From NCBI GenBank assembly GCA_009746045.1, contig RPFO01001129.1, forward strand, positions 1 to 64,000: 64,000 nucleotides of DNA, written 5' to 3'. This document shows positions 54,817-63,400 of this stretch, in pieces (positions within the stretch are counted from its first letter, which is position 1; each line of letters begins with the position of its first letter). Origin of the DNA: Mesostigma viride (Eukaryota; Streptophyta; Mesostigmatophyceae; Mesostigmatales; Mesostigmataceae). The notes beneath the pieces were generated by a model. The model did no database searches and was not told the origin of the DNA. It saw only the letters and a program-made list of their open reading frames with translations. The translations under genes were made by a program, and so were the position numbers.

Positions 54817-55607
54817 ATGGCGGAGACGGGCGAGCTGGAATCTTCGACCCGCGCTGCGATTGCCTGCGTGGCAGCAAACGTACTTAACCGGGCTCGCGAG
54901 ATCCACGGATGGGTACGGCAGCACGAGAAGCGCCTGGGTCGCCAGTTTGCGGTTTTGGTCGTGTATGACTCGTTCGCCTCAGTAGGACGACAGATTAATC
55001 TCCAGTTGCTGGACATGTACTTCGCCTTGGCTGGCGGATTCTACAAGCCCACGCCGGCGGATCGGGTTCCACTCAATCGAGACGTCGAGTTTCGACTTTT
55101 GGTGTCGTATGTCGGAAAGGTTGGGTGGGACCAGTGGGAGAAAGACCAGTGGGGGAAATTTCCAGACGCGAGTGAGGCGCAGCCGAGATTGACCGTATCG
55201 GCGAGAGTAGAGGGGGGGGGTTTGAAGGTTTCCATTTTACATTCGGGAATTCCGAGTCCGTGAAATTGACGTTTTCACGGATGATCGTTCTCCCGGGGGT
55301 GGGAGGGCCGATGCTGGGCTCGCTTCCAAAGTGTTGCTCGAATCAGGCGTGCTCTGTGATGGAGGGTGTCCACCGCAAGTGCGGGGGTTGTCGAGACGTC
55401 CGGTATTGTGCTGCCGAATGCCAGCGTGCGGACTGGGAGGAACACAAGAAGTGGTGTAACAAGTATCGTGAGGCGAGAAAGTCTCTCAGCACTATGCACG
55501 GCGACGTTACAGACAGCTGGTCTGGTGTCAATTTGGCCGGACTTCTAATTCGGATGGGGGGTGAAGTGCATTTCAAGTTCAAAGGTGAAATGTTCAAGGT
55601 TTTTTGA
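54817..55607 (+). CDS. MYND-type zinc finger protein, copy 2 (frame-shifted)
   Basis: ATG at 54817. The N-terminal domain matches copy 1 (HEKRLGRQFAVLVVYDSFAS, LQLLDMYFALAGGFYKP, VEFRLLVSYV). The first frame stops at 55263. The MYND finger lies in the neighbouring frame (CCSNQAC, CGGCRDVRYCAAECQRADW, HKKWC) to a stop at 55607. The natural junction is the nine-G run at 55208-55217: moving one base there gives a readable sequence that aligns with copy 1 (GGFEGFHFTFGNSESV...). Both paralogues therefore share domain order but carry independent one-base changes. The tail after the finger is longer than in copy 1 and ends near a remnant of the 55970 gene family. Confidence 0.7.
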
Positions 55608-55700
55608 GGGGACTAAATCGTACCCCAGGGCGATTTGTGAGGCGATGTCCGCGCTGGGGGAACAGTACCCCTGTTCGACTGCGTGAGGGGAATGGATTCT
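55608..55700 (+). pseudogene. 3'-end remnant of the 55970/57175 gene family
   Basis: The sequence GGCGATGTCCGCGCTGGGGGAACAGTA resembles the C-terminal codons of the genes at 55970 and 57175 (VREVMSALGQEY), and is followed by GAATGGATTCTGCGACTGAAG, the same gene end. Only this last part remains, joined to the MYND gene. Confidence 0.6.
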
Positions 55701-55969
55701 GCGACTGAAGAAATTTTGGGTGTGATTTTCTTGCGCCAACGGCCGTTGGAACTTGCAAATTAGGGTTTGATTTTCTTTGCAACCGGAAGTAGGGTGTGGT
55801 TTGCCACGTGGAAACATGGATGTAATTAATAAATGCATAATAAAACATTTTTCGTGCGCCAACGGTCGTTGGAGGCTGGAAACTGGTGTGTGATTTTGAT
55901 GCGCGTTTTTTCAAGCAAAAGGCCGTTGACGGTGACAAATTTATATCAAACGGTGTCGGTGGTGTGCAG

Positions 55970-56614
55970 ATGACGTTCTACAGGACGAAGGGGGGCGAGT
56001 GGATCGATATCACCGAATGGCAACAAAAGCGTGACGACTTGGAAGACAGGCTTCGGGGTGTGGTTAAGAGCGCGCTCAGGCTTTTGCCGGATATTAACCT
56101 GGATTTTAAGCCCAAGGGTGAAAGGTCATATTTGAGACCGGATGTCGCGAAGGCCGCGACTCTTGTTTTCAATATTGAGGGTCGGGGACTTCCAAAGCCG
56201 ACCGTTGAGCCACTTGAGGAGGTGCTTGTGAGGTGTGGTGCTATAAGGCCCTATGATCCATCAATACCCAGCCCAATTCGTGTTCGGAGGATCGATGCGG
56301 ATGGGAAGGAAACTTGGATACCGTTCATGCGGCACTATGATACCGGAGAAGGGTTTGAGGGTTTGGGGCAGGTGGGACGGTTCGAATGGGTCATCTTGAA
56401 GGACGGCAAGTACTTCAAGCATCACACTGACCTGATTCCAGACCGGCTGTTCATGTCTGCTGGAGATTGCATGTTCTGGTTGAGGGAATACGTGCATGAG
56501 TGGGGAAGTGCCGGTGTTGACGAGTTTGAGAAGGCGGTTCGTGAGGTGATGTTCGCGCTCGGGCAGGAGTACAAGTTCGAGTGCGTGACCGAGGCGAATC
56601 GATTCTGCGACTGA
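55970..56614 (+). CDS. Hypothetical protein, tandem copy 1
   Basis: 214 codons from the ATG at 55970, directly after GTGCAG. I recognise no family. The product is a compact mixed alpha/beta-looking protein with conserved blocks shared with copy 2: LEDRL, GVVKSALRLLPDI, NIEGRGLP, EEVLVRCGAIRPYDPSIPSP, GRFEWVILKDGKYFKHHTDL, SAGDCMFWLREYVHEWG and VREVM. It has no signal peptide and no transmembrane segment. Compared with copy 2 it has nine extra residues near the start (DITEWQQKRDD region). The intact frame in both copies, with changes spread over many codons, suggests selection for protein function. A polyadenylation-type AATAAATGCATAATAAA follows. Confidence 0.7.
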   Translation: MTFYRTKGGEWIDITEWQQKRDDLEDRLRGVVKSALRLLPDINLDFKPKGERSYLRPDVAKAATLVFNIEGRGLPKPTVEPLEEVLVRCGAIRPYDPSIPSPIRVRRIDADGKETWIPFMRHYDTGEGFEGLGQVGRFEWVILKDGKYFKHHTDLIPDRLFMSAGDCMFWLREYVHEWGSAGVDEFEKAVREVMFALGQEYKFECVTEANRFCD

Positions 56615-57174
56615 AGTGTTGGGTGTGATTTTCTTGCGCCAACGGCCGTTGGAACCTGCAAAATAGGGTTTGATTTTCTTTGCGCCAACGGCCGTTGGAA
56701 CCTGCAAATTAGGGTTTGATTTTGCGCCAACGGCCATTGGCAGCTGGAAAGTTGGGTGTGATTCGCCACGTGGCAATATGGATGTAATCAATAAATGCAT
56801 AATAAAAATTGTTTTCGTGCATTTTTCGTGCGCCAACGGCCGTTGGAGGCTGGAAAATGGTCTGCGTGAGGGGAATGGATTCTGCGACTGAAGAAATTTT
56901 GGGTGTGATTTTCTTGCGCCAACGGCCGTTGGAACTTGCAAATTGGCGTTTGATTTTCTTTGCACCCGGAAGTAGGGTGTGGTTTGCCACGTGGCACCAT
57001 GGATGTAATTAATAAATGCATAATAAAACATTTTTCGTGCGCCAACGGCCGTTGGAGGCTGGAAACTGGTGTGTGATTTGTGCGCGTAATAAATCTTAAA
57101 ATTCTTGTTGTTTTTTCAAGCCAACGGCCGTTGACGGTGAGAAATGTATATCAAACGGTGTCGGTGGGTTGCAG

Positions 57175-57792
57175 ATGACGTTCTACAGGACGGAGGGGGG
57201 CGAGTGGATCAACTTGGAAGACAGGCTTCTGGGAGTGGTTAAGAGCGCGCTCAGGCTTCTGCCGGACATTAAGCTGGATTTTAAGCCCAAGGAGGGTGAA
57301 AGGTCTCTTTTGAAACCGGATGTCGCGAAGGCCGCGGCTCTTGTTTTCAATATCGAGGGTCGGGGACTCCCAAACCCGACCGTAGAGCCATTTGAGGAGG
57401 TGCTTGTGAGGTGTGGTGCTATAAGGCCCTATGATCCATCAATACCCAGCCCAATTTGTTTTCAGTCGATCGATGCTGATGGTAATGAAAGTTGGATACA
57501 GATGACGCGGCCATATGATAGGGGAGAAGGGTTTAAGGGTTTAGGGGAGGTGGGACGGTTCGAATGGGTCATCTTGAAGGACGGCAAGTACTTCAAGCAT
57601 CACACTGACCTGATCATCGACCGGCTGTTCGTGTCTGCTGGAGATTGCATGTTCTGGTTGAGGGAATACGTGCATGAGTGGGGACCCGACGGTGTTGACG
57701 AGTTTGAGAAAGCGGTTCGTGAGGTGATGTCCGCGCTGGGGCAGGAGTACAAGTTCGAGTGCGTGACTGACGCGAATCGATTATGCGACTGA
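57175..57792 (+). CDS. Hypothetical protein, tandem copy 2
   Basis: 205 codons from the ATG at 57175 (after TTGCAG), paralogous to the gene at 55970 over its full length at high identity. Differences include the shorter N-terminus (GGEWINLEDRL), FQSIDADGNESWIQMT for RRIDADGKETWIPFM, and IIDRLFV for IPDRLFM. Gene plus intergenic DNA form a tandem duplication of about 1.18 kb (55690-56870 and 56873-58060). The upstream 55 bases are shared with the unrelated gene at 58094. Function unknown. Confidence 0.7.
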   Translation: MTFYRTEGGEWINLEDRLLGVVKSALRLLPDIKLDFKPKEGERSLLKPDVAKAAALVFNIEGRGLPNPTVEPFEEVLVRCGAIRPYDPSIPSPICFQSIDADGNESWIQMTRPYDRGEGFKGLGEVGRFEWVILKDGKYFKHHTDLIIDRLFVSAGDCMFWLREYVHEWGPDGVDEFEKAVREVMSALGQEYKFECVTDANRLCD

Positions 57793-58093
57793 AGTGTTGG
57801 GTGTGATTTTCTTTGCGCCAACGGCCGTTGGAACCTGCAAATTACGGTTTGATTTTCTTTGCGCCAACGGCCGTTGGCAGCTGGAAAGTTGGGTGTGATT
57901 CGCCACGTGGCACTATGGATGTAATCAATAAATGCATAATAAAAATTGTTTTCGTGCATTTTTCGTGCGCCAACGGCCGTTGGAGGCTGGAAAATGGTGT
58001 GATTTTCGTGCGAGTAATAAATCATTCTTGTTGTTTCAAGCCAACGGCCGTTGACGGTGAGAAATGTGTATCAAACGGTGTTGGTGGTCGCAG

Positions 58094-58876
58094 ATGGCGG
58101 TCAAATGCACGGTTGCGTGGTGCCAGGAAGCGAGAGCAGGAGGGGATGACTTGTGCGTGCGTCATGTCAGCGTGCGAACGGGAATGGCAGGGAGGGTGAA
58201 GGATTTGTTTGCAAAAAAGGGGGGGTGTATCGCCCGGGATTGCCAGCTTCCATTCGGGACGGATTGCATGCCTTTTTGTGATGGACACGCCAAGTTGTCA
58301 GGGGAGATGCAAGAGGTGATCAAAGGAGGCTTGTTGTTTGTGCATGGCGAGTCCAGTGCTGGTGAAGGACCTCTTGTCCTGAGTTTTGAGGTGGACAGTG
58401 CTGGAAGTCTGGAAAGAATGGCGGTCAGGTCGCGGGAATGGATGTTGAATCACCCTGACTTTGACTCGTATGCCTACTGCCAAGGTTTCGGGGACGCCGT
58501 TTTTACATGGATGCTGTGCTCGGAGGATGACGTGCATGCGATTGTTTCGCATGACGACTTGGATATCGCAGGCGCCATGGGCGCAGACCTGTTGTTGTAT
58601 TTCATGATTGGATGGGGTTGCGGATTTTTGGAAGGTGATTGGTGGGTCCCGCACCTCGCAAGGCTTACTTTTGCGGTCGGCGAATTGCCTGTACCTGTTG
58701 AAGTCTCAAAAACTCGTGTGGAGATGGCTGCCGTTCTGGCATCGGGGGTTAAGCGCCAAGCCCGATTTGCCATGACCGTTGTTGCTGATGCTGAGGGGGA
58801 GGAAATTGAAAAGGTCGTGGAAAGGGTCGTCCTGGCCTCTGCTTTGGTGGAGAGAGCAAGGAATGCATGCGACTAG
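58094..58876 (+). CDS. Cys/His-rich protein, C-x4-C...C-x2-H family member 1
   Basis: 260 codons from the ATG at 58094, preceded directly by TCGCAG. The N-terminus has two zinc-site-like motifs: C5-x4-C10-x10-C21-x2-H24 and C45-x4-C50-x11-C62-x2-H65 (CIARDC...CDGH). A globular C-terminal region of about 190 residues follows, with no recognised family: LSFEVDS, AYCQGFGDAVFTWML, a hydrophobic stretch LLLYFMIGWGCGFL that is short for a membrane helix, and an Ala/Val/Glu-rich helical end. Homologous N-termini occur at 61577 and 62377. Its 5' flank is shared with the unrelated genes at 55970 and 57175. A nucleic-acid or protein-binding role is plausible but unproven. Confidence 0.68.
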   Translation: MAVKCTVAWCQEARAGGDDLCVRHVSVRTGMAGRVKDLFAKKGGCIARDCQLPFGTDCMPFCDGHAKLSGEMQEVIKGGLLFVHGESSAGEGPLVLSFEVDSAGSLERMAVRSREWMLNHPDFDSYAYCQGFGDAVFTWMLCSEDDVHAIVSHDDLDIAGAMGADLLLYFMIGWGCGFLEGDWWVPHLARLTFAVGELPVPVEVSKTRVEMAAVLASGVKRQARFAMTVVADAEGEEIEKVVERVVLASALVERARNACD

Positions 58877-58947
58877 GTGTTTTTGGTCGCCAACGGCCGT
58901 TGGACTTGCAAAATGTCCTGTGAGCTGAGTCCGTTTCTTAACTTGCC

Positions 58948-59292
58948 ATGGACGTCGGTTGTGCAGGGGCAGGGTGTAGGATGGAGTGCGGAAAAGAAGG
59001 AAAGGAAGGGGGGGAGACTACAAAGGAAAACCTGATAGAGATTGTGGAGGCCGAACTGGAAGACCTGCCCGATCTGGTTCTCGAAGAGGACGGGCAATTG
59101 CACGCTGAACGTCTTGATGGCGTGGGCATGATGATGTCGGAGGTTGATGGGTATGGTGGAATTGCTAAAGGTGTATTGCGTAAATTGAGGCGTGAGGAGG
59201 ATGTGGGGACTCCGGCTCATGTTTTGGTCAGTTTTATGAACGACAATTGGGGTCGAATGCAACCCACTAAAGATGGGGAGGATGTTGACTAG
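58948..59292 (+). CDS. Small acidic hypothetical protein
   Basis: 114 codons from the ATG at 58948. Cys-rich first 15 residues (CAGAGCRMEC), then an acidic helical region (ENLIEIVEAELEDLPDLVLEEDG) and a Gly/Met-rich middle. No family recognised. The stop codon falls exactly at the left edge of the 456-bp direct repeat at 59287, so the gene may be truncated by that duplication. A palindrome copy (58890) lies just upstream. Confidence 0.45.
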   Translation: MDVGCAGAGCRMECGKEGKEGGETTKENLIEIVEAELEDLPDLVLEEDGQLHAERLDGVGMMMSEVDGYGGIAKGVLRKLRREEDVGTPAHVLVSFMNDNWGRMQPTKDGEDVD

Positions 59293-59744
59293 AATCGGAT
59301 TTCTCTGAAAATAGTTTCTTATAATGGGCGAGAACGAACGCCGCAATCGAAGTGTTCCTGACGGCGGCAAAGATTACGTGGCACGCTCTTGGGGTTCCAG
59401 TTTCGCTGGCATGGCCGGCGACTAGGGCCGTTTTTAGCGGATGATAATCAGTTTGGATTTTGTAACTGGGTGATTAGTTACGGGCAGTTTTCGTTGTTGT
59501 TCAGGCGGTTAAAAAGGTCGTATTTATAAGGCCTTTTAATTTTGTATGCTGGCCTGAAACTGCCTTTGATTGGCGACTAGTGTAGTTAAAAGTTCTGACT
59601 CGAATCATTTTGCTGACATTTCGTAGTTGCCGGTCTGACATTAGTTGTGTCAGTAAGGCTGGGATTTTTTTTAGGGGCGTTGCCATGTAGCGTGTTGTGT
59701 CGTCTTTTTAGGGACCTTGCGAGGAAGGGGAAGGTCTTTTTTCT
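59287..59744. repeat. Direct repeat, first copy (about 456 bp)
   Basis: From GAATCGGATTTCTCTG to AAGGTCTTTTTTCTTGC, matching 60770-61225 with no difference that I noticed. No coding content is supportable. Confidence 0.93.
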
Positions 59745-60648
59745 TGCATGACGCTGGGCACGCGTTGGCCGAGGCTATGGTGATGCAAGGAATGCCGACG
59801 CCTCCCCGGCCTTGTGCCCGCTCGGGCGCAGGGCTTAATTAAATTAACAGACGGGCGGCAGCCCCTGAGCTTCCGGTTTCACGGAAGTCACAGCGGCTGC
59901 CAAGTGTCCGGACTGATTCTCACTTTGGATCTGGGTCCGGATGGTTGGGAATCTGCGCAGGAGGTTGGGCTGCGCTAGTGCAGTATTCAGATCGAATATG
60001 AAGGGGAAGATCTGCTTGTCGAAACGGAAGGGCTGGCCTGCGTGGCAGCCTTGTACCTGAGGATGCTTGCGCTTCGGGTTAAGGTTCTGTGACGTTGGCT
60101 GGCCTGCCTTGGGCTGGTTCGTACCTGGGGATGCTTGCGCTCCGGGTTGGACTAGTTGAGGTCGTGGCGATAATTTTAATAAATTTAAAAATATTTTCAC
60201 TCACACCGTTGTTTGGCGCGCGGTCTCGGCGCTGGGGGTGAGGGCTGATATGCGGCCTTGATTATATGCCTAACGGTAAATCTGTTAGCATGGTAGGTGC
60301 GGGGGTGTGCCCCCTGTCAAGGACGATGCTCTCCTAAAGGGGTCGTGGCGAAATATAGTGAGAAACGAAACTTGGGGTTTCGGTAATTGCTTGATCGCTG
60401 TGTCTTCTGCTTTGTCTTCGCAACAACAACAACTCCTGTTGCCGATCAGAGGGGAGGCCTTCTTTGGGGTCGGTGGCGGGCCCTGCAAAGGGTCAATTCG
60501 CGAGAATGTGGTTACCTATAACAGTGCATCAATGCATCCACAGCTGCTGGTGTTAAAACGGGGTCCATTGCGGCAGGGCATTCTCAATGGACACGCGGTC
60601 CTTGGAAAGAGGGGAGCGGCTTTGAGTCAGCCAGGCGTGGGGGAGTTG
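59745..60648. other. Sequence present only in the first duplicated unit
   Basis: About 0.9 kb between the direct repeat and the shared 125-bp element. It contains two copies of a motif GGATGCTTGCGCTYCGGGTT with CTGGCCTGCCT/GTACCTGRGG (about 60050 and 60125), and no recognisable gene. Confidence 0.6.
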
Positions 60649-61385
60649 GGGTTTCGCAAACTTTGCTCGGAGAACTGCAAATGGCAGTGGACGCCATTTT
60701 GCTGTCCATTTTAAGCGACCACTTAATGTTTTCAATAAGAAGTTGGTGGAGTGGGAGCAATGGATACACGAATCGGATTTCTCTGAAAATAGTTTCTTAT
60801 AATGGGCGAGAACGAACGCCGCAATCGAAGTGTTCCTGACGGCGGCAAAGATTACGTGGCACGCTCTTGGGGTTCCAGTTTCGCTGGCATGGCCGGCGAC
60901 TAGGGCCGTTTTTAGCGGATGATAATCAGTTTGGATTTTGTAACTGGGTGATTAGTTACGGGCAGTTTTCGTTGTTGTTCAGGCGGTTAAAAAGGTCGTA
61001 TTTATAAGGCCTTTTAATTTTGTATGCTGGCCTGAAACTGCCTTTGATTGGCGACTAGTGTAGTTAAAAGTTCTGACTCGAATCATTTTGCTGACATTTC
61101 GTAGTTGCCGGTCTGACATTAGTTGTGTCAGTAAGGCTGGGATTTTTTTTAGGGGCGTTGCCATGTAGCGTGTTGTGTCGTCTTTTTAGGGACCTTGCGA
61201 GGAAGGGGAAGGTCTTTTTTCTTGCCCACCCACCCTCCCTGTGTTTTGTTGTCTTGCCCAGGGTTTCGCAAACTTTGCTCGGAGAACTGCAAATGGCAGT
61301 GGACGCCATTTTGCTGTCCATTTTAAGCGACCACTTAATGTTTTCAATAAGAAGTTGGTGGAGTGGGAGCAATGGATACACGAAT
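60648..61385. repeat. Second duplicated unit
   Basis: The 125-bp element (GGGTTTCGCAAACTTTGCTC...GAGTGGGAGCAATGGATACAC) at 60649-60774 is followed at once by the second 456-bp repeat (60770-61225), a unique 36-bp stretch ending TTGTCTTGCCCAG, and a second 125-bp element (61262-61385). The 36-bp stretch resembles the end of an intron. Confidence 0.9.
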
Positions 61386-61472
61386 GTGATTTTAGGATGA
61401 ATGTAAATTTATGTAATAAAGAAGAATCATTTGGAAAAAATCGCCTGATGGTGTCAAGTTTTGTGCGTCTAA

Positions 61473-61523
61473 GGCCAACGGCCGTTGGGATGTGTGGAAT
61501 TTAACAGGGCCAACGGCCGTTGA
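61473..61523. repeat. Two dispersed palindromes upstream of the next gene
   Basis: Copies at 61473 (perfect) and 61510 (CCAACGGCCGTTGA), 37 bp apart, lie 55-105 bp before the ATG of the next gene. Confidence 0.9.
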
Positions 61524-61576
61524 CCCTGCTGAATGCGTGCGTTTGCGGGTGGTGTAAAAAATATCGATGTGCACAG

Positions 61577-62149
61577 ATGGACCCCATTCGATGCGAACAT
61601 CCGGATTGTCAATGGGAAGGAATGCCGACGGACAGCGAGTGGTTCTGTCCCAAGCATTCTGACGTATGGGGGGCGTTGTTTGCCGAAATCGAGAGCGGGC
61701 TGATGACGATTGACCGTCACATCGTGACGAAAAAGTGGAAGCCTTGGCCCAACAACATGGTTTTGGTCTTGTACTATGTTGACAAGAAGCCTCGATTCAT
61801 GCTGCGTGATGCAGAGTGGGTGATAGAGGAGGTGGGACAGATGCGACCTGGAGAGGGGATAGGCGGAGAGGACAAGCCGCCAAGGCATGTGTGGGCTTAC
61901 ATGGGAGACCATCCCGACTGTCCAACGGCCAAAGTGTGGCATGATATGGGAAGGGACCTGGCCACGGAGTCCGCGTATGAGTGCGCGCGACTCGTGACAG
62001 CGCTCTTGAAGGGGGAGGTGAAAGACCTGATGCGCAAGGGGGGGTTGGTAGAGCAGATTAGACAGCAGATTAGACGTGTGTGTGATTTTGATGAGGAGAT
62101 TGATGAGAAGCCGGCAAAGAGGGGCAGGATGGACAGAATTGCTCAGTAA
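61577..62149 (+). CDS. Cys/His-rich protein, C-x4-C...C-x2-H family member 2
   Basis: 190 codons from the ATG at 61577, chosen because it follows GCACAG and starts just before the motif. One zinc-site-like motif is present, C6-x4-C11-x12-C24-x2-H27 (CEHPDC...CPKH), followed as in the relatives by a helix (ALFAEIESGLM). The body contains NMVLVLYYVDKKPRFMLRDAEW, ECARLVTALLKGE and a basic C-terminus (KPAKRGRMDR) that may be a nuclear signal. No further family is recognised. The relatives have two motifs; here the second position is the one retained. Frame intact. Confidence 0.65.
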   Translation: MDPIRCEHPDCQWEGMPTDSEWFCPKHSDVWGALFAEIESGLMTIDRHIVTKKWKPWPNNMVLVLYYVDKKPRFMLRDAEWVIEEVGQMRPGEGIGGEDKPPRHVWAYMGDHPDCPTAKVWHDMGRDLATESAYECARLVTALLKGEVKDLMRKGGLVEQIRQQIRRVCDFDEEIDEKPAKRGRMDRIAQ

Positions 62150-62376
62150 GAAAGAGACGGAGAAAATATGATTTGATTAATCTGATCCGTGTAATTGAAA
62201 CTAATTTATTTTGTCTCATAAAACTTACGTCGGACCTTCTTTGAACCAACAATTATTGCACGTACAACAAGACTAGATTGAGAATTGTGTGAGAAAGACG
62301 CCAGAGGGGGTTCTGACGGTCCTCATTGCCCCTGTTATACAATGGCTGCTGTATGGGACTCATGGCAATTGCGCAG

Positions 62377-63164
62377 ATGGCAACGAAATGCAAAATCTGT
62401 ACGGAGCCCGTAAGGGTCGAGGGACTGTGCGCGGAACATTACAAGTTCCTACAAGCGCACGACCTCGAGTACCAACATGCCAAGGATCCATACGGGGGTG
62501 TGGATTTCTTAGATGTGATAGACCACTGGAGGGATTGGATGTGTATTGCAAGACACATCTACCTTTTGCTGAGAAGTTGGAGGACGTGTGCGCTCGTGGG
62601 ATCGCATACGTAGCAAGTTTGCAGATGTTGATGGGGAAGACCGGAATGACACGCTCGGTCCTCCACTTCACGGCAACGCACACTGGGGAACGGAAAGTTG
62701 AGCTGGTGCGCCTCGACAGGCAGGGACTCGAGATTTTTGCAGAGGGGGACAGCGCGTACGGGTTTGCTCATGGGCAAAACGTTACCATGGGGGATTCCTT
62801 GCAGGGTGTGGCGCGTGAATGCGCGTACACCTTGATGACGAATAATGGATTTGTGGAAGCACAAAGACTGCACAAGGATATTTTGGAGGCTCTTCTTGCC
62901 GCAGAGCCGGTGGGACTGCCGACGCTCCCGAGGCCTGAGGAGCGGGACCGTTTGATCAGGATGGTGGTGAAGGCGGATATAGATGCAGATGTGGAGGCCG
63001 CAAAGGCGAAGGCAGAGGAAGCGCGTCGTGCAAAGGAGGAATCGGATCAAGAACTGTTGGAGAAGATGCAGAGCTCCAACAAAATTTTGCATCGTTTGGG
63101 GATGGCGGACGTCGCTTATGCATGCGAGTCCGGGAAGGGGAAGAAACAAAAGAGGAAAAGATAA
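62377..63164 (+). CDS. Cys/His-rich protein, C-x2/4-C...C-x2-H family member 3 (frame-shifted)
   Basis: ATG at 62377 follows GCGCAG and begins MATKCKIC, giving C5-x2-C8-x9-C18-x2-H21. A one-base shift in the GGGGG run near 62495 brings in the second motif CGFLRC-x10-C-x2-H and the rest of the protein, open to 63164. Homology with member 1 runs through both motifs and the following helix (KLEDVCARGIAY against EMQEVIKGGLLF). The C-terminus is a long charged, probably coiled-coil helix (DADVEAAKAKAEEARRAKEE) ending in a basic KGKKQKRKR tail, likely nuclear. The shift is probably an assembly error or a recent mutation. Confidence 0.65.
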
Positions 63165-63400
63165 TAATGGGAATGGTCGCCCACTGTTCTTGTCACAGAA
63201 ATGCTTTTGTTAATGCTGGCGAACTTGGGACGGTCTTCCGTATTTCAACATTTCCTTGCCTTTAAAATTGATTGATGGGTAAATAATAATACTGAGCAAG
63301 CCTTCCATTTTATGTGTCTGTGGTCATACAATTTCGTTATTGTTTCAACCCTTGCAACGAGGTTTTTCTTGTCCCATGCATGTAAGTCTCAACCTTGGTG
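63165..63400. other. Intergenic, AT-rich
   Basis: No gene visible. A TAAATAATAATA stretch could serve as a 3'-end signal for the preceding gene. Confidence 0.5.

Larger units (their letters stand above)
55737..58055. repeat. Intergenic palindrome clusters around the tandem genes
   Basis: Perfect or one-base-off copies of CCAACGGCCGTTGG lie at 55737, 55860 (GGTCG), 56638, 56685, 56728 (CCATTGG), 56832, 56921, 57041, 57121 (ends TTGA), 57818, 57865, 57968 and 58042 (ends TTGA). The set before each gene ends in GTTGACGGTGASAAAT close to the start codon. Confidence 0.9.

Noticed and set aside
59844-60200. 118-codon minus-strand frame
   Set aside because: Gln/Pro-rich low-information translation with no family, in a repeat-derived block; no start or splice context.
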